A stretch of 64,000 nt of DNA from Hofstenia miamia (taxonomy: Eukaryota; Xenacoelomorpha; Acoela; Hofsteniidae), in contig CABFPE010000279.1 in NCBI GenBank assembly GCA_900660155.1, positions 253,624 to 317,623 on the forward strand, read 5' to 3'. Every line of letters begins with the position of its first letter. The first letter of the stretch is position 1. The notes below the pieces were generated by a model. That model saw only the letters and a program-made list of their open reading frames with translations, was not told the origin of the DNA and did no database searches. Shown one piece after another: positions 1 to 13,500 of the stretch. The position numbers and the translations under genes were made by a program.

Positions 1-32
<32 letters not shown>
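1..32. repeat. (TA)n microsatellite
   Basis: Pure TA run at the window edge. Confidence 0.95.
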
Positions 33-33
<1 letters not shown>

Positions 34-130
34 GGCCTTGGATACAAAATTTTAACATATCTACAAGGCGCTGGATACAAAAAAATATATCAGGGCGCAA
101 GATACTATGGCGGAGGGCGCTAGATACGGG
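33..130. repeat. Short tandem motif GGGCGCxxGATAC
   Basis: Four spaced variants: GGGCCTTGGATACAAAA, AGGCGCTGGATACAAAA, GGGCGCAAGATAC and GGGCGCTAGATAC, about 30 bp apart. They resemble the GGCGCTGAATACA motif of the snapback repeat at 48.3-49.5 kb. Confidence 0.65.
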
Positions 131-649
131 TCCAAAAATTTTTTTTGAAAAAAAATATATATGAAACTTATTCAATAAATTTTGAGAACTGATGTAGTAT
201 TATTTTACGCCTAAACCGTTAATATACGCATATTTTAAAAAAAAATCCGATTTATTCAACCACTCAAAAATGCAAAAATGGTAGAAAATTTATTGATACA
301 AAGAAGCGTTTGCAAACTTTCAACAACCTTCATTGGTACAGAGGTGCCGATTATGGTATTGTACCATACCATTATGTAACATATTATGGATACCATAATG
401 GTATGGTAGAAAAAAATTATGGCCCTTATGGATGGTAAACTTTTCAATTAAGCTAATTAAGCATGACAAATAAAATACAAAAAAAATAAAATAAATGAAT
501 AAATAACTAAATTCTTCTTCGAAAAAGTCAAACGAGATAACAGTCACACTAACAGAATTGATTGAGCTGCTCAATCTACACAATACATTTATATCTGTTG
601 GGGGTACGATACTAATGATGTAACCATGATATGAAGGAATAATTTCATT

Positions 650-870
650 TATATTTGAAATGAGTGGAGTTCAAGAATTCAATTAGAGCGGACACAACTG
701 TTTTGTCAGCAAAGAGTGCATTAACCCTCTGAAAAGGACTGCCACAGGATCTACACACTTAAACAAGTTTCTTTCTTTCAAGATTATAAATAGGGCAGCG
801 AAAAATGACGTGTGCAGCTGTTTCCAATTCTATACAGTGAGACGAACAAAAGCCAGTCCCACCATCAATT
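650..870 (-). pseudogene. LINE reverse-transcriptase C-terminal scrap
   Basis: The minus strand reads CSSHCIELETAAHVIFRCPI followed by YNLERKKLV, a stop, and VCRSCGSPFQ..ALIEFLNSTHF. The HC..E..HV.F.CP pattern resembles the zinc-finger tail after RT in R1/jockey-type LINEs. It is short and broken. Confidence 0.45.
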
Positions 871-1009
871 TGTCTGATGAATGCACGCATAATGGAAATC
901 CATAAATTTATTGTTACATATACAGAATTTATAATTAGTTTCAATAAAATTGCTAAATTTAGTTTCATACATCTTACATTTATAATAATTGAATGGGTAT
1001 AAATATTTA

Positions 1010-2047
1010 TGGCGATATATCGGAATAGACGACTCTGATTTTTTCAATTTTTTACGTCATTAGATGCAGTTTTTATGCTGATTTCAAATGTGAAAAAATT
1101 TTTCCGAAGCCTTCATTATTTTAAAAGTTATTAATATTTTTAATATATCATCTACATCTCTATCAGCCAATAATATTGCAGCATTAATGTAATACACATA
1201 TGTAATTTAGCAATGATACATTATCGTAACTTGAATTCTTGGAATGTATTTTTGGAAAACCACAAAAAATTGTTCATTAATGCAAACTCGGTTAACTTAT
1301 AGCTTCGGTCTTAGATTACATTTCTATTTAATACTAACTCGGTAAATTTGTAACTTCAATTTTATATTTTCTCTTTATTTAACATAGTTTTACAATTTAA
1401 ATAAGGTAGTACTAAGAATAATTCATTTAAAATGCCTTACTAAATTGCACAAATTGCATGGGAAATTCTGTTTGATATTTGCAAGGATATTTACCATTTA
1501 TTAATTTGTACATCTTCGAATACTTTTTAGACTAATATAATTGGCGTTTTCCATTTTATAAATTATTGGCATCTCTTGAAATCAAAGACTTAGTGCTTTT
1601 ATCTATTTAATTAAGTTAACTTGAATCATTATACCAATTAATGAAAATGTTTGTTCAAAAAATAATCGTGTTTTGAAATGCCATGTTTATAGTCATTGAA
1701 TTGCTGGTCACTTCAATCAAAACAATTATTAATTCATATATAAAATTATTTAATTAAAAAGGTGTCTATTTGATATTTTTTAATTATTTGCCATCAATCA
1801 TTTAACATTCCTGTTTGCAATGCATTAAAAACCACGATTTCAAATGAATTTCCTAATTAACGCCGCCATCTTTTAAAATTCACTATAGAAACATGAAGGG
1901 ACAGGCTATATTTAAAAGTTTAATAACTTTTGAAATAATGAACGGTTCCAAAAATTTTTTACAGATTTGAAATCAGCACAAAAAACTGCATCTAGTGACG
2001 TAGAAAAAATTGAAAAAATCGGAGTCGTCTATTCCGATATATCGCCA
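1010..2047. mobile_element. Non-autonomous DNA transposon with long (about 130 bp) TIRs
   Basis: The ends begin TGGCGATATATCGGAATAGA and stay inverted for about 130 bp (1010-1140 and about 1915-2047) with scattered differences. TA flanks both ends (1008-1009, 2048-2049). The interior of about 770 bp has no coding signal. It is inserted in the hAT-like element 339-2545. Confidence 0.8.
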
Positions 2048-2553
2048 TATTCATTTTACAGATAATTTGAACCAAAATAAATTTTGATAAGATAATTTTT
2101 AAAAGTGTTACAAAAATTTAGTAAGCAGCTTCAGCAGAATGTCAACAAATACTAAAGATAAAGTTGTTTCATATTTGTAATAGTGGCCTGACGATTAATT
2201 TGTTTCAAAATTTATAATGATTGTGGATAACAAAGCACGTTGTATTCGAAAACAAACAAAAAATAATTGGTTTATTAGTTTATTTTAAAATTTGTTTCTG
2301 AATTGCTTGTGCCTTGTGATATCACTACAATTTCATATTACACAAAAATGTTTGTCTTTTAATTGCAGCTTGCAGTTTGTGATTTATGTTGTTAAATATC
2401 AGAAATCACTCTATTTAATTGGTATTACGTATTGCCACATGTGCTCTACGTATATTTTTTATTCAAATATTTTACATAACGGCCATTATGGCCATAATGT
2501 ATGGACGAAATATAAAATATGGCCATACCATAAACGGCACCCCTGCATTAGTG

Positions 2554-4097
2554 ATGGCAACAAATTCAATGTAGAAATTTAACATGAAAATTACGCAATT
2601 ATAATTTTGTTTTTGCAAACATTTTAGACCTAAAAATCACAATATTGAAGCGGGAAATTTTATTCAATTATGAATGGAAAATATTTATTATTATTTTCAA
2701 AATAGAAACTTGATGAAGGCAATCTTAAACTAAATAAAACTAAGCAGTGGAGATTCATACAATTGATTATTGCAACATTTAATTTCACCAGAATGAAAGA
2801 AATTGTAGCATAAACAACCGATATATAAAAACATGTATGAACATGTATATTATATATACTTCCTCAAATAAAAGTAACTGAATGCTTTATATTTAAAGAA
2901 ATATTACAGATTAACATAAATTACAAAAGCACCGCTATGAAATTTGAGATTTCACCGAGTATGTTGTGAGATGTTTTCTCATGCTAAAAACAGTAGAGTT
3001 AAAGTTTATAACCGCACAGTTTTAATGTTTAGAACGCCTTGAAATTGAAACAGACATATTAACGTACTTGAAGAACTTTTCGTTTTTTTAATTATGTTAG
3101 AATTATTAGAACGAAAGTGATTTCATTCAGCTTTTGACGTCTAGTGATTTTCTGCGTGAAGCAGCTTAATTTGAACAGCGTATACTTGGGAAACGAAAAC
3201 ACAAAATGCCATCAAATCAAAAAATTTGAAAATGGCTTTGAATGATTTGTCAAATTTTCTTTCAAGCTTAGTACAATGGGATAACAGTTGATCAAATCAA
3301 GACTATTTAATGAAAATTAGTCCATTGATTCGAAGATGAATACATATATATATATTTCTTGAAATTTTTTTCTTAAAATTAAAACCTTGTCAACGTAAAA
3401 TTACTCTTTTGAATTTATTATACCAAATAAAAATCAATTTAACCTTAAACTGTCTAGCGTCCATTACAAACCGTTGTTCTACACTTACAAAGAATTTTTT
3501 CCAAGCATATTAAGCGAATCTAAAAATCGTGAGGCATAGGCAGGTCTATTGGGGAACATGCTTTAATGTAATGTAGAAAATTTTTATTAAAGCGTTTTGC
3601 AGTGACTGAAGTTGGTTAAAAGATGAACAATTTTTCTTTGCAAAAGATTTAAATTCTCTTCATACCAGTGTTCATGTATTTACAAGATTTTGAGCCCATA
3701 GAAGCAACAAAGAATTTTGACGGTTTCTTGATGCGTGCAAAGATATTCTAATTCTAATTGAGGCGTGCCGTGTGCAAAGTCAGAGGTCGCGGAGCAGAAT
3801 GTAATTGTTTTAGAGTTATACGCGATTATTTTTTTAAATAATCATGAAATATTTTCAAAAATCCCCAGGCTGTTTAAGGTTTAGAACAAATCTAAGCGAT
3901 GAAATTTAAAAAAACACACAATTTGATATTTATAGAACACAATACATACATTTCGAGTACTTCGCGTAAATAATGTGAGAAAACAAAATAATACAAATTA
4001 ACTTTTCAATTTTATAGCCTATTTCAATTCCTTTAAACTCATGGGCTTTCAAAGATATGTAAATATAAATAATAGAAACCAAAGCTAATGGCAAAAT
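2554..4097. other. 3' flank of the host gene, no gene seen
   Basis: AT-rich non-coding sequence between the hAT-like element and the last exon. It should hold the host 3' UTR next to 4097. No long open frame or clear repeat was recognised. Confidence 0.6.
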
Positions 4098-4436
4098 TTA
4101 AAGGCAAGGAATGTTACCAGGACATCTGTCACATCCACAGCTATCGGAATCCTTCAGTTTGCTCATAATTTTAAAGTTTCTCCGCACGTTATTACCACGG
4201 TATAAACAAACAAATTCAACTTCCTCTTCTACGAATTGTCCTGTACAACATTTACAGTTCGAGGTCAGTTGAGATGGATTATCCATTGAAAGCAGTTGTC
4301 TTGACGGTCCACATGTGCCACCGCACCACTCTACATAGGTTTGTTCAGCAATGCACTCTAGTGTCAGAACTCGTCCATCTAAACCAATAGAATTGAAATT
4401 TTCGTAATTATCAATTAATAATTTCAATGGGATCAA
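4098..4436 (-). CDS. Last exon: C-terminal cystine knot (CTCK) domain and stop
   Basis: A phase-0 acceptor (ttttag|TTG), then 112 codons to TAA at 4098-4100. Eleven cysteines occur, including ECIAEQTYVEWCGGTCG, NCKCCTGQFVEEEVEFVC and DSCGCDRCPGNIPC. The C..GxC, CxCC, EFVC and CxCxxC order is the CTCK signature of mucins, VWF and SCO-spondin. In that family the knot forms intermolecular disulphides between C-termini. No clear AATAAA lies in the first 400 bases downstream; a match on this strand is near 3583-3588. Confidence 0.88.
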   Translation of the reverse strand: MIPLKLLIDNYENFNSIGLDGRVLTLECIAEQTYVEWCGGTCGPSRQLLSMDNPSQLTSNCKCCTGQFVEEEVEFVCLYRGNNVRRNFKIMSKLKDSDSCGCDRCPGNIPCL

Positions 4437-5754
4437 CTAAAAACATTTTTATTAGTACTAACAAAATTTGCTTAAAACCTATACTAATTCAATTATTTTG
4501 AGATATAAATTAACAAAGATCACACGATCTATTACATATATCAAATAAAGTTTACGTTTATTCAGGAGACACTATTGAATTTTGCATCACAAGTATTTAG
4601 GCGTTATGCTCAAACCCCACTCATAACAAGTCCACCAATACAGTGGCACAGGTAACTTCAAATTTTAGAGGGGGCACATTATATTGTTAAAAATCAAGGC
4701 GATGCTATATTGGAGACCTTTTGTCCAAAACTTTATTTGCAAGTTTCTGTGCTACACTGCGCATTTCTATGCAAAAGTCTGGTCATCAAGATTTTGTGAT
4801 ATGAAAACATGGTAGACAAAAAACTTCAATCCACCCCACCAATGATGCGATTTGTCAGCAGCTGCTCTTGGAGGAATTCTCTATCTAGAAGAGAGAAATG
4901 AGGTGCAGTCGTTTTTCTTTACTGAAATAATGGATCAACATAACTAAGCAAACATTTTACACATGTCTTGTCTCAACTAAGGCTGTAGCAAAAATGTCAT
5001 CTGCAATTTTTCAGGAAGATGGGGCTCCAATGGAACTATGAGGGCCACCAAGATAATCAGATCTGCAGTGAATTATTATCTGTGGGTGTACTGAAGACAC
5101 GTGTCTACCATGGTTTCATACCATAAAATCATTCCAAAAATAATACAAATTATATTCGAAAAGACTCTTTCAACAAATGCACCAATAAATCATGAAGCTG
5201 AAAAACATTTGCATTCAGAACATCAGCACTTTCCAGAATTGGTAATGATAAATGCATTTTTTATCATCATAGAGTACCGGATTTCAATTGTGAAGAATAT
5301 TCCTCTTTAAAAGGAATCTCAGATAGTTAAACCTCAGTCACCTTTATAAAAATCTCGAATCAATTCAAAATTTAGGAGGGACACGTGCCCCCTTGATTGC
5401 GCACCTGCACTCATAACCAAGGCTATCCTTTGCAGTAATTACAAATAATTGTACAAAACTGGCAAATAAACAAAAAAGTACTTGGAGTTACCTGCTAAAT
5501 TTAAGATTCGTTGTGTATAACGTTCAAATGCTGTATCATTTAACATTTCTTCCTCTAAAAAACATGATAATTCTTTTAATAGAAAATTTTTACATACTCG
5601 ATACTTGCCAACGGAATTCCAAATCCATTTTACCAGATTGAGCTCGGCAAACATGTTCTGGCACACACTTTGGACAGCAAGTTTCCGATCTATTCCATTT
5701 CTTAGCTGGCACGTATCCTTCCTGAAATCCAACAAATTAAATATAGGCAAAATA

Positions 5755-5816
<62 letters not shown>

Positions 5817-7460
5817 AAATATAAAAGTTTAAATAAATTTGATCAAAAATTATCAAAGGGACAAATTAAGTAGTTGTACTCAACTTGGCTCAAGGCAGCA
5901 AACGCAACTCGTCCCGTAAGATCATCTTACACAATTGTATCTGTTATTAACAGATACTAAGTTCATTTTCATAACGAAAATTTTATCAAGGAGTGCTTAA
6001 TATTAAGTACTCTTCAATTTTATGTAAAATAATAGTAATTAGAAACAATATATAATAACTGAACATGCTTCAAATACTAGGTTGAGTTGAAATGATTTGG
6101 ACTGTACAAGTAAAACACAGAAATTTATTAAAATGTTTAAATAACTACACAATTATGTTACATAGTCTCCTTCAGCTTCAATGACGGCCTGACAGTGGTC
6201 TCGGAGATTCTCGAGCTGCTGAAACAGTTCATCTTCTGGTAATGACCTTACTACCCGCTGCATACAGTCCTTCACGTCTTCATGGCCCGTGAAATCATAT
6301 CCTTTAAGCTGGTTTTTAATTTTTCTGAAAAGGAATCGGTCACAGAGGTTTAGATCTGGACTATAAGCAGGCTGCTTTACCGGCTGGATACCCCTGCAGG
6401 TCAGAAAGGCCTGTGTATCATTTGCAGAATGGGGCCTCGCATTGTCCCACATAAGCAGAAGCTCCCCTAACTTGATTTTGTTCTTCTTGAGGTTATTGAA
6501 TCGGTGTCCAGTGTCCTTCAGGTACTGAATCATTACGTTCCTGTCTGCAGTCACCCCTGGGGGTAAAATAGATACTGAGAAACGCTTTGGGCGGCATGTA
6601 AAGCCCACTAGGGCCATAGTCTTTCTCGAAGTAAGCTTCGGGCGGGGGGTGGTGGGTTTTTGAGCATCCTGGGCAATCCAAACTTCTCTCCGAGGCTTTG
6701 AGTCCCATAAAACCCATGTCTCATCCTGTACAAACATGTGAGATCCAAGAAACTCAAATCCGTGTTCATCGAATAGCTGGATTAGAGCCCTGCAGCAGTT
6801 CACTCTTTCGACCTTGTTCCTTGTAGTCAGCTGGTGAGGTACCCAGACGCTGAGAACATTTTTGAACTTAAGATCCTCTCTTAGAATCTTTAAAATTGCT
6901 GTCTGTGGCAGAGAAAGCTCTGCAGATACTTCATATGTACTTAACCGGGGGTTCTGATCAATAAGTTCCCGCACACGGGAGATGTTCTCTGACGTCCTCG
7001 TCTCCCGAGGCCGTCCTGAAGAGGTTCTCTTCTCAAGGGTAAAACTCCCCTTCTCCATCGCTTCCACCCAGCCAAAAACAGTGCTACGGCCAGGAGAGAC
7101 ATCAGGGAAAGTGGAAAATAAATCGCTGAAAATCTCAGTGGCTGTCTTCCCCATCCTCCACCTAATGAAAGCATAAGACCGAAAATCAGGAATATTCGCC
7201 ATGCAGCAGAGGTACACGGAACGTAGAAGAAATGAGTTGTGCAAGCTGGTGTTTATTATTTACAAGTTATGATAAGCCTTATCAGTACAAACAAAGCGTG
7301 AGAAAACAGATGTTGTTGGAGATTTTGAGCTGAAATGTAAACCTTATGAGATAAGGGGCAGTCCAGATCATTTTGACTTGGACTAATATATGCTGAAAAC
7401 AAACAAATTAAATTTATTAAAATGCAAAATAGCATCAAGGCAAGCAATTAATGAAGTTTC

Positions 7461-7504
<44 letters not shown>

Positions 7505-10500
7505 CAATCAAATTCTAAACGTCACCACAAATATTTTCTAAATTTACATGAATAAGAGCTAAATACTTGCCCACTCCCCGCTACATTAGAAAAATATTTT
7601 TAAAAACATTACATACTTTTTTATTCTAAACTTTCTTGTATTTAATTTGATTTCATTTCAAAAATAATTCTTTCGTTTTTTTCTCTCACTTTTCTAATAT
7701 TGCCAAAGTATTTAGTTAATTTTTGTTTTTGGGAGATACAAAGCCTACAAAAGTTACTGTTATCACTAGAATGATATTCAGCTTTATTGCCATTGTTATA
7801 TATTGAGTCATTTGTACAATCTCGACATGCAAGTAGTTTTTTGGTTCTACATTTGAAAAATACTATGGAAATCGTATCTCGATTTATTCTCTACACTTTT
7901 TCCGACTTACTAAAGAGACATATTTATATAAATGAGCATGTATGTAAGACATTCATACAAATTAAACTAGAAAAATTAGTAATATTAGGGGTAAGATACA
8001 TTTTAAATGATTAACCTGGCAAACACCACATTGGATTGTTTCATTATAGACTTCTTCGACAATTCCATTTTCTCCACAGTATTTAACGATTGTCATACAA
8101 GTATCGTTTGATTTTTCCACCCAACGTTCTCCTTGCTAAACAAACCGTTATAAAAAATGCGATATCCAACAATTTATATCCACTAATTTGCTCTTTCCTA
8201 CAAATAAATTACCAGGAGTATTGTAGTAACTTCCAAACATTTTAGTTTACTGTTTCTGAATAAAATTTATTGGGATTTTGACATTAATAAAAATGGGAAC
8301 ATGTATACGAAACATATATTACATGAAAATAAAAAATTTCATAGATACAAGCAGAGTTGGAATCGGTTCGGGAGAGCGGACGGGTCGGTTCGGTTTGGTT
8401 TCGAGTACAATAGCCTAAACAAATCGGGTATGGTTTCGGGTATGCCCACGAGTTCCGGGAAAACGCCAGCTACTTCAATTAAAAAAACAAGTTTTTAACT
8501 GGTATTTTATCATATACGCAAGGTTGATGGTTTTGAGATGATTTGTTTTAAAAATTTCACATTTATCTCAACCGGTTTCGCGTTGATTCAGTTTTTGACA
8601 TCTAAAAGATTGTCATTGTTCGTATTAACAAAATAGTAAGACAATCAGTTCCTTTGACATTAAAAGTCTAAAATGAGAACAATACATTATCATTCGTTTG
8701 ACATTTTGAAGGACACCTTGCCGTCTACCATATCGGGTAAGATTCGGGTAAGATACTGCGCATTTGAAAAAAAATTCGGGTACATTCGATTTCGGGTACT
8801 TGTTTAAAAAATTGGTTCGGTTTCGGTTCCAAACTCTGTACCTGACTCCAACTCTGGATATGAGTTGATTGTTAATTCCCGTAATGCCATAAACAAGGCG
8901 GTGTTTGAGAGGCAAGAAATTAACGAAATCTTGTCAATATTTGGCATGTTTAAAAAAATTCAAAATTTATTCTTTAAAAAAATGTTACAATTAAAACATT
9001 TATAGTCAAATTATAGGGATTTTAGAAAGAAATAATCTTCAAATGCTACCACTTCAGGTTAATTGCATGATTGTGCTTATTTACTTGTAATTTTTGTATC
9101 TTGATGAATTGAAATTTGCTTTCCGTTTAAATTTTCTTAAATTCTTTGTCAAAAAGTCAATTTCCTAAAATCGCAAAAGATGATGAAATTCCTAAATCTC
9201 CTGGCACAATGTGCAGTTATTTTAGTAAAAAAACCCGTAGTTATAAATAGATTTGTTAAGATTTTTACCTTATGTTCAATTCCATCAACAATGCATTTAC
9301 ATTCCATGTCAACTATAAGGTTACCTTGATCGCATGTTCTAAAATTTATTAGTTAAGCAAGTAGGTATCAAACAGATTAAAGAGAAACCTTTACAACAAT
9401 TAGAATTGCATAAAATAAGAAAATTACTAACACGCTGCAGCTATAATCTGTTTGGAATGGACAGGATGAGTAGTAAGCAGAGGCTCCAGAAACCATAAAT
9501 CTATCTGGTACACTTTCAACGACAACTGGACCACTGTCAACATCAAATGGGGCCAAAAGTGGATGATAACATGAACATTTTGATTTTTTTACACATCTTC
9601 TTTGTATGGGATCGTAAACCTAACAAATAAAAACAACTACAATGTTTGGAATCAATACCTTAGGTGGACTTCCAGCCTGGTTTTCACAAACGCAATAGTC
9701 AGAGTAAGACGATTTCATCTCCCACTTAACCCCATTAACTGAATATTCACAGATTTCTTGACTAACTTCGGATACTGATTTAACACGACCCCGGATTGTA
9801 GTACCGAAAGGCCCAGGTAAATTACACCGTGTGTCTAAATTTTACAAATGAATAATGTTAAAATCAACTTCAAATACCTAGTTGGCAATCATCTGCAACA
9901 CAAACGTAGATATCCATGTTTTCCATTAAGCAATTTGGTTTGCATTGAACTTCAGAATTTGTGGCATTCAAACATGGTGTATTACTTCCATAATGAACTA
10001 CTTCAATGTCCCCACACTTCAATATTTTATCACCAACTACATATGCGCAAGGATCTTCAACTAAATTGGTAAATTTATAATATTTTCCAGAATTATACAC
10101 GAAAATTGATGTTATTTGTCACATGAATAAAAGTCAAGTATCAGAAATGTACCATATGTCGTAGTGTATATAGTTGTAGCAACTACGGTAGTAGCAAGCT
10201 CCGTTGTTACGGAAGTAGTGGTTCCTGCAACTGTACTTTCAGATGTTGTTGTCCCAGCTGTTGTTGTAAATTCAACAGTAGATTCACTTGTTGTTGTTGC
10301 AGACTAAAATGAAACTAATCATATCACTAAAATTCAATGCAAATTTTTTATAACAATTATATTATTGAGTACAAGAAAAGCAAAATTACATTAAAAATAT
10401 GTCATGGAATCAAAAGGTAATATAAATCAAAACGAATATTGTCAACAGTTTTAAAAATCTGACCGGGAAAAAGAACATGAAAATATTTGATCAATTTTTT

Positions 10501-13500
10501 TATATCCAAATCTTTGAGTAAAAATTTCCCTTGGAATATTGTAGTCTCTTTGGTAAAATTTCTACAATGACCTTTCTTGGACAACATCTGAGAGCACATT
10601 ATTAAATATTAAATTAATCTTAATAATGCCAAATCATATAACATTATTTGAAATGTGTCTATCTTTATATATATATATCCGCCTAAAAAACGCTTAACAG
10701 TTGTTCGACCTCACCTTACGAAAGCATTTTCTGTCAGTGTTGACTTCACAGTTCCAAATGAAACATTGACAGCGGAAAGATACACCGACTTTGTCAGACA
10801 GGCGAAAAATGGCGCCACTTGCGATAATTACACATAGTCAAATCGTTTATGTATGCGAAATTTTTTAAGTGTCGATTTATAAAGGGTAGCTCACTTGTTC
10901 GAAAGGGTGATGGACTCCACACAAGAAGTTTGAAGGCAAAATCAAAAGTACTTAGATTAGAGAACCAAGTTGGATTTTTTGGGGTAACAATTATGCAACA
11001 AAATTTGAAGCACACATAGAACCGTATATAAATCCTTTAAAAATTTTTATCAAAATGAGTGCGCGTCTGCTTTTGAAACCGTATCTAATTATATTTAGAG
11101 TGCGGCTTTGGATACATTTAATGGCATTGCTCTGTGATTTCCTCAGATAGTGCTGAAAAACTGCTCATTCCAAAATAGATCTAAGTCATGGCGTTGTAAG
11201 CATTGAACAAGCTATTTTATAAGATCACTGTGGAAGTGGGTTCGGAAAAAAACCGGTTTGCTGTTTTATCCTTACATAATTTTAGCATTTATATCACTAT
11301 ACGTGTTCGCAATATGTATGTTAAAGTAAGATTGTGAAACTTTCAGAGAACTTGTGAAATTACTATTTCACTTACCTAACTTCATGAAAACTCCAAAATA
11401 TCTAGATATTTCACGTACTGGAAAAATCCAAATTCTAGCACTAGCGAATTTAAAGGATTCATGAATTCCCTAAGTAAAACAGTAATTTCACAAATTCCTT
11501 CAAACTAGTCACGCAACTCCTAGCGTCACAATCTTACTGTAATATATATTGCGAGCATGTATCCTAGATGAAGTAGCAACACATTTAAAATGAATATTTT
11601 GTACAAGTACCGTAGTTGTTTCTTTCAAAGTTGTTTCCGACGTAACTGTAACACTCGATGTAGCTTTGGTGGTACTTGATAACAAGGGAGTAGTGTAGTT
11701 TGGACAGGTTTCTAAATATTAAACAATGAAAATTCAAAATTCAAAAAGGCAATTGATATATTATAGCATCATAAACTAAATTATCATTCTCTAAAAATGT
11801 GCATGTATTAGAAAAACAAATTTTAAAAATGGCTTGTAGGACCAGAATCGTCTTAGGAAAAGCTTAGCCATTAATACCAGTGACATAACAGAAGGGGGGC
11901 TTTGTGATGAACAGAGCAACCAAAAATCAATATTTTCAGACTGGGAATTAACTAAAATTAGTTTTAAGCACAAAATAAGAGGAAGGAGTCAATTGATTAC
12001 AGCACTGTTGGGTCAACAAATAGTTACATTATCTTCATGTGAATAAAGTTACGTAGGAGAAATTATGACAAATACGTTTTGCATTGGGGATTAAAAATGC
12101 GTCATAGGTAGGGAAAATAATCATTCCTCACAATAATGAAACAATTTCATTGGGGCTAAGTCTAAAATGTATTTGCTTTGTTTAGAAATTCAAAACCAAT
12201 AAGATCTTGAAAGTGATGAACCATTATTGATAACATCAGTAATCGAGGTAATAAAATTGAGCAGGTGATATATGATATATCAGTCTGTTTTAAGTGAACA
12301 CATGGAAACATTGTCAATAAATGCAAAGTCTATAGTGTCATATTTGTTTCCAACTAGCCAATAAAATGAATAACGCCACTTGGGGAATCTTTTGGCAAAG
12401 ATATATTAAAAATGTTAAAGATTGCAAATATTACTCAATCATAGTACACCAGATATTTCAAAATCAAACAACTCTCAAAAAATAATTCGAGATGTGGATG
12501 CACATCCATTAGTGTTTTTCATTAAGGAATTACTTATTAGATATGTTAATATGGATGGAAATTCAGTTAAGGACATCTTGAAATTGGGTGGTTTGAGTAT
12601 AAATTTCTATTGCGGTTAGGCATATGAAACTGCAGCCGTAGTTGTCGGATATAAAACTGGAGTACAAATTAGAATTAGAAATATAGAATTTTCATTTACA
12701 GCTGTAACAATTCTCTAAATATAGTTTGCATACAGACGTATGCAGTAAGTAATAAATCCTTAACTATCCTTAGTGTTAAACCTCTAAACCTCTTTTCATT
12801 TTTTTATCGCCATCAACATGGTATGCGTTGTCTAAAGCTACTCAGTCTACTATAAAGCGGCTTATTGAAACCAAATTTAGTGTAAGAGCAGAAGGTGGAA
12901 AGATGATAGACACCAATTATCTTAAAGTAATAGAAATTCCTCAAAATTTAACCAATGCCAATGAAAATCTTGCAACGCTCTGCTACCGATTCAATTTCTG
13001 TTTTAAATAAATCCGTGAAAATCATTACAGCAAAAAATACTTACAAACTAAGAATGTTCACTTGGGTCAATCTTCAAAAAACCTGACCGCATTTAAATCT
13101 TTTTAATTGATAAAATTTTATTGAATTAATTGATGCAGATAAATTATTTTGTGAACAACTGGATATTAAAGGTTAGTTTGATGATGAAGAAAATTATTCT
13201 ATTTTGATGTAACTAGGAGAAATCTGGTTACTATTGTTGACAAAATAATGCCTGATATTGCATCCACACTTGAAATGTTATATGAAATGTGCAGAACAGC
13301 GACTAGCTTCTTGGGTTTTTTAAATGAATAATTCTGTTTTGTACAGTGCGATCTGAACAATGAAGATTAGATATTGGTTAAATTAGAAATAATGTGTCTA
13401 AAGCATTTCTTAGCCGAAATTTTTGATGAAAATTTGCAAGATCAGGGGCAATTGTTAACATAAAGATAATTTAATTGAAATGCTTCCTATAGTATTCGTA

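Larger units (their letters stand above)
339..2545. mobile_element. hAT-like element, decayed, with a nested element
   Basis: Its ends are inverted: CAGAGGTGCCGATTATGGTA at left and the reverse complement CAGGGGTGCCGTTTATGGTA at right. Flanking 8-mers (cattggta and cattagtg) match at 6 of 8, as expected for an old hAT target duplication. No transposase is recognisable; a LINE scrap and a 1,038-bp TIR element lie inside. Confidence 0.6.

Noticed and set aside
5605-5817. Plus-strand 70-codon frame running into (TA)n
   Set aside because: It is the antisense of a VWC-like exon extended by Ile-Tyr codons of the microsatellite.
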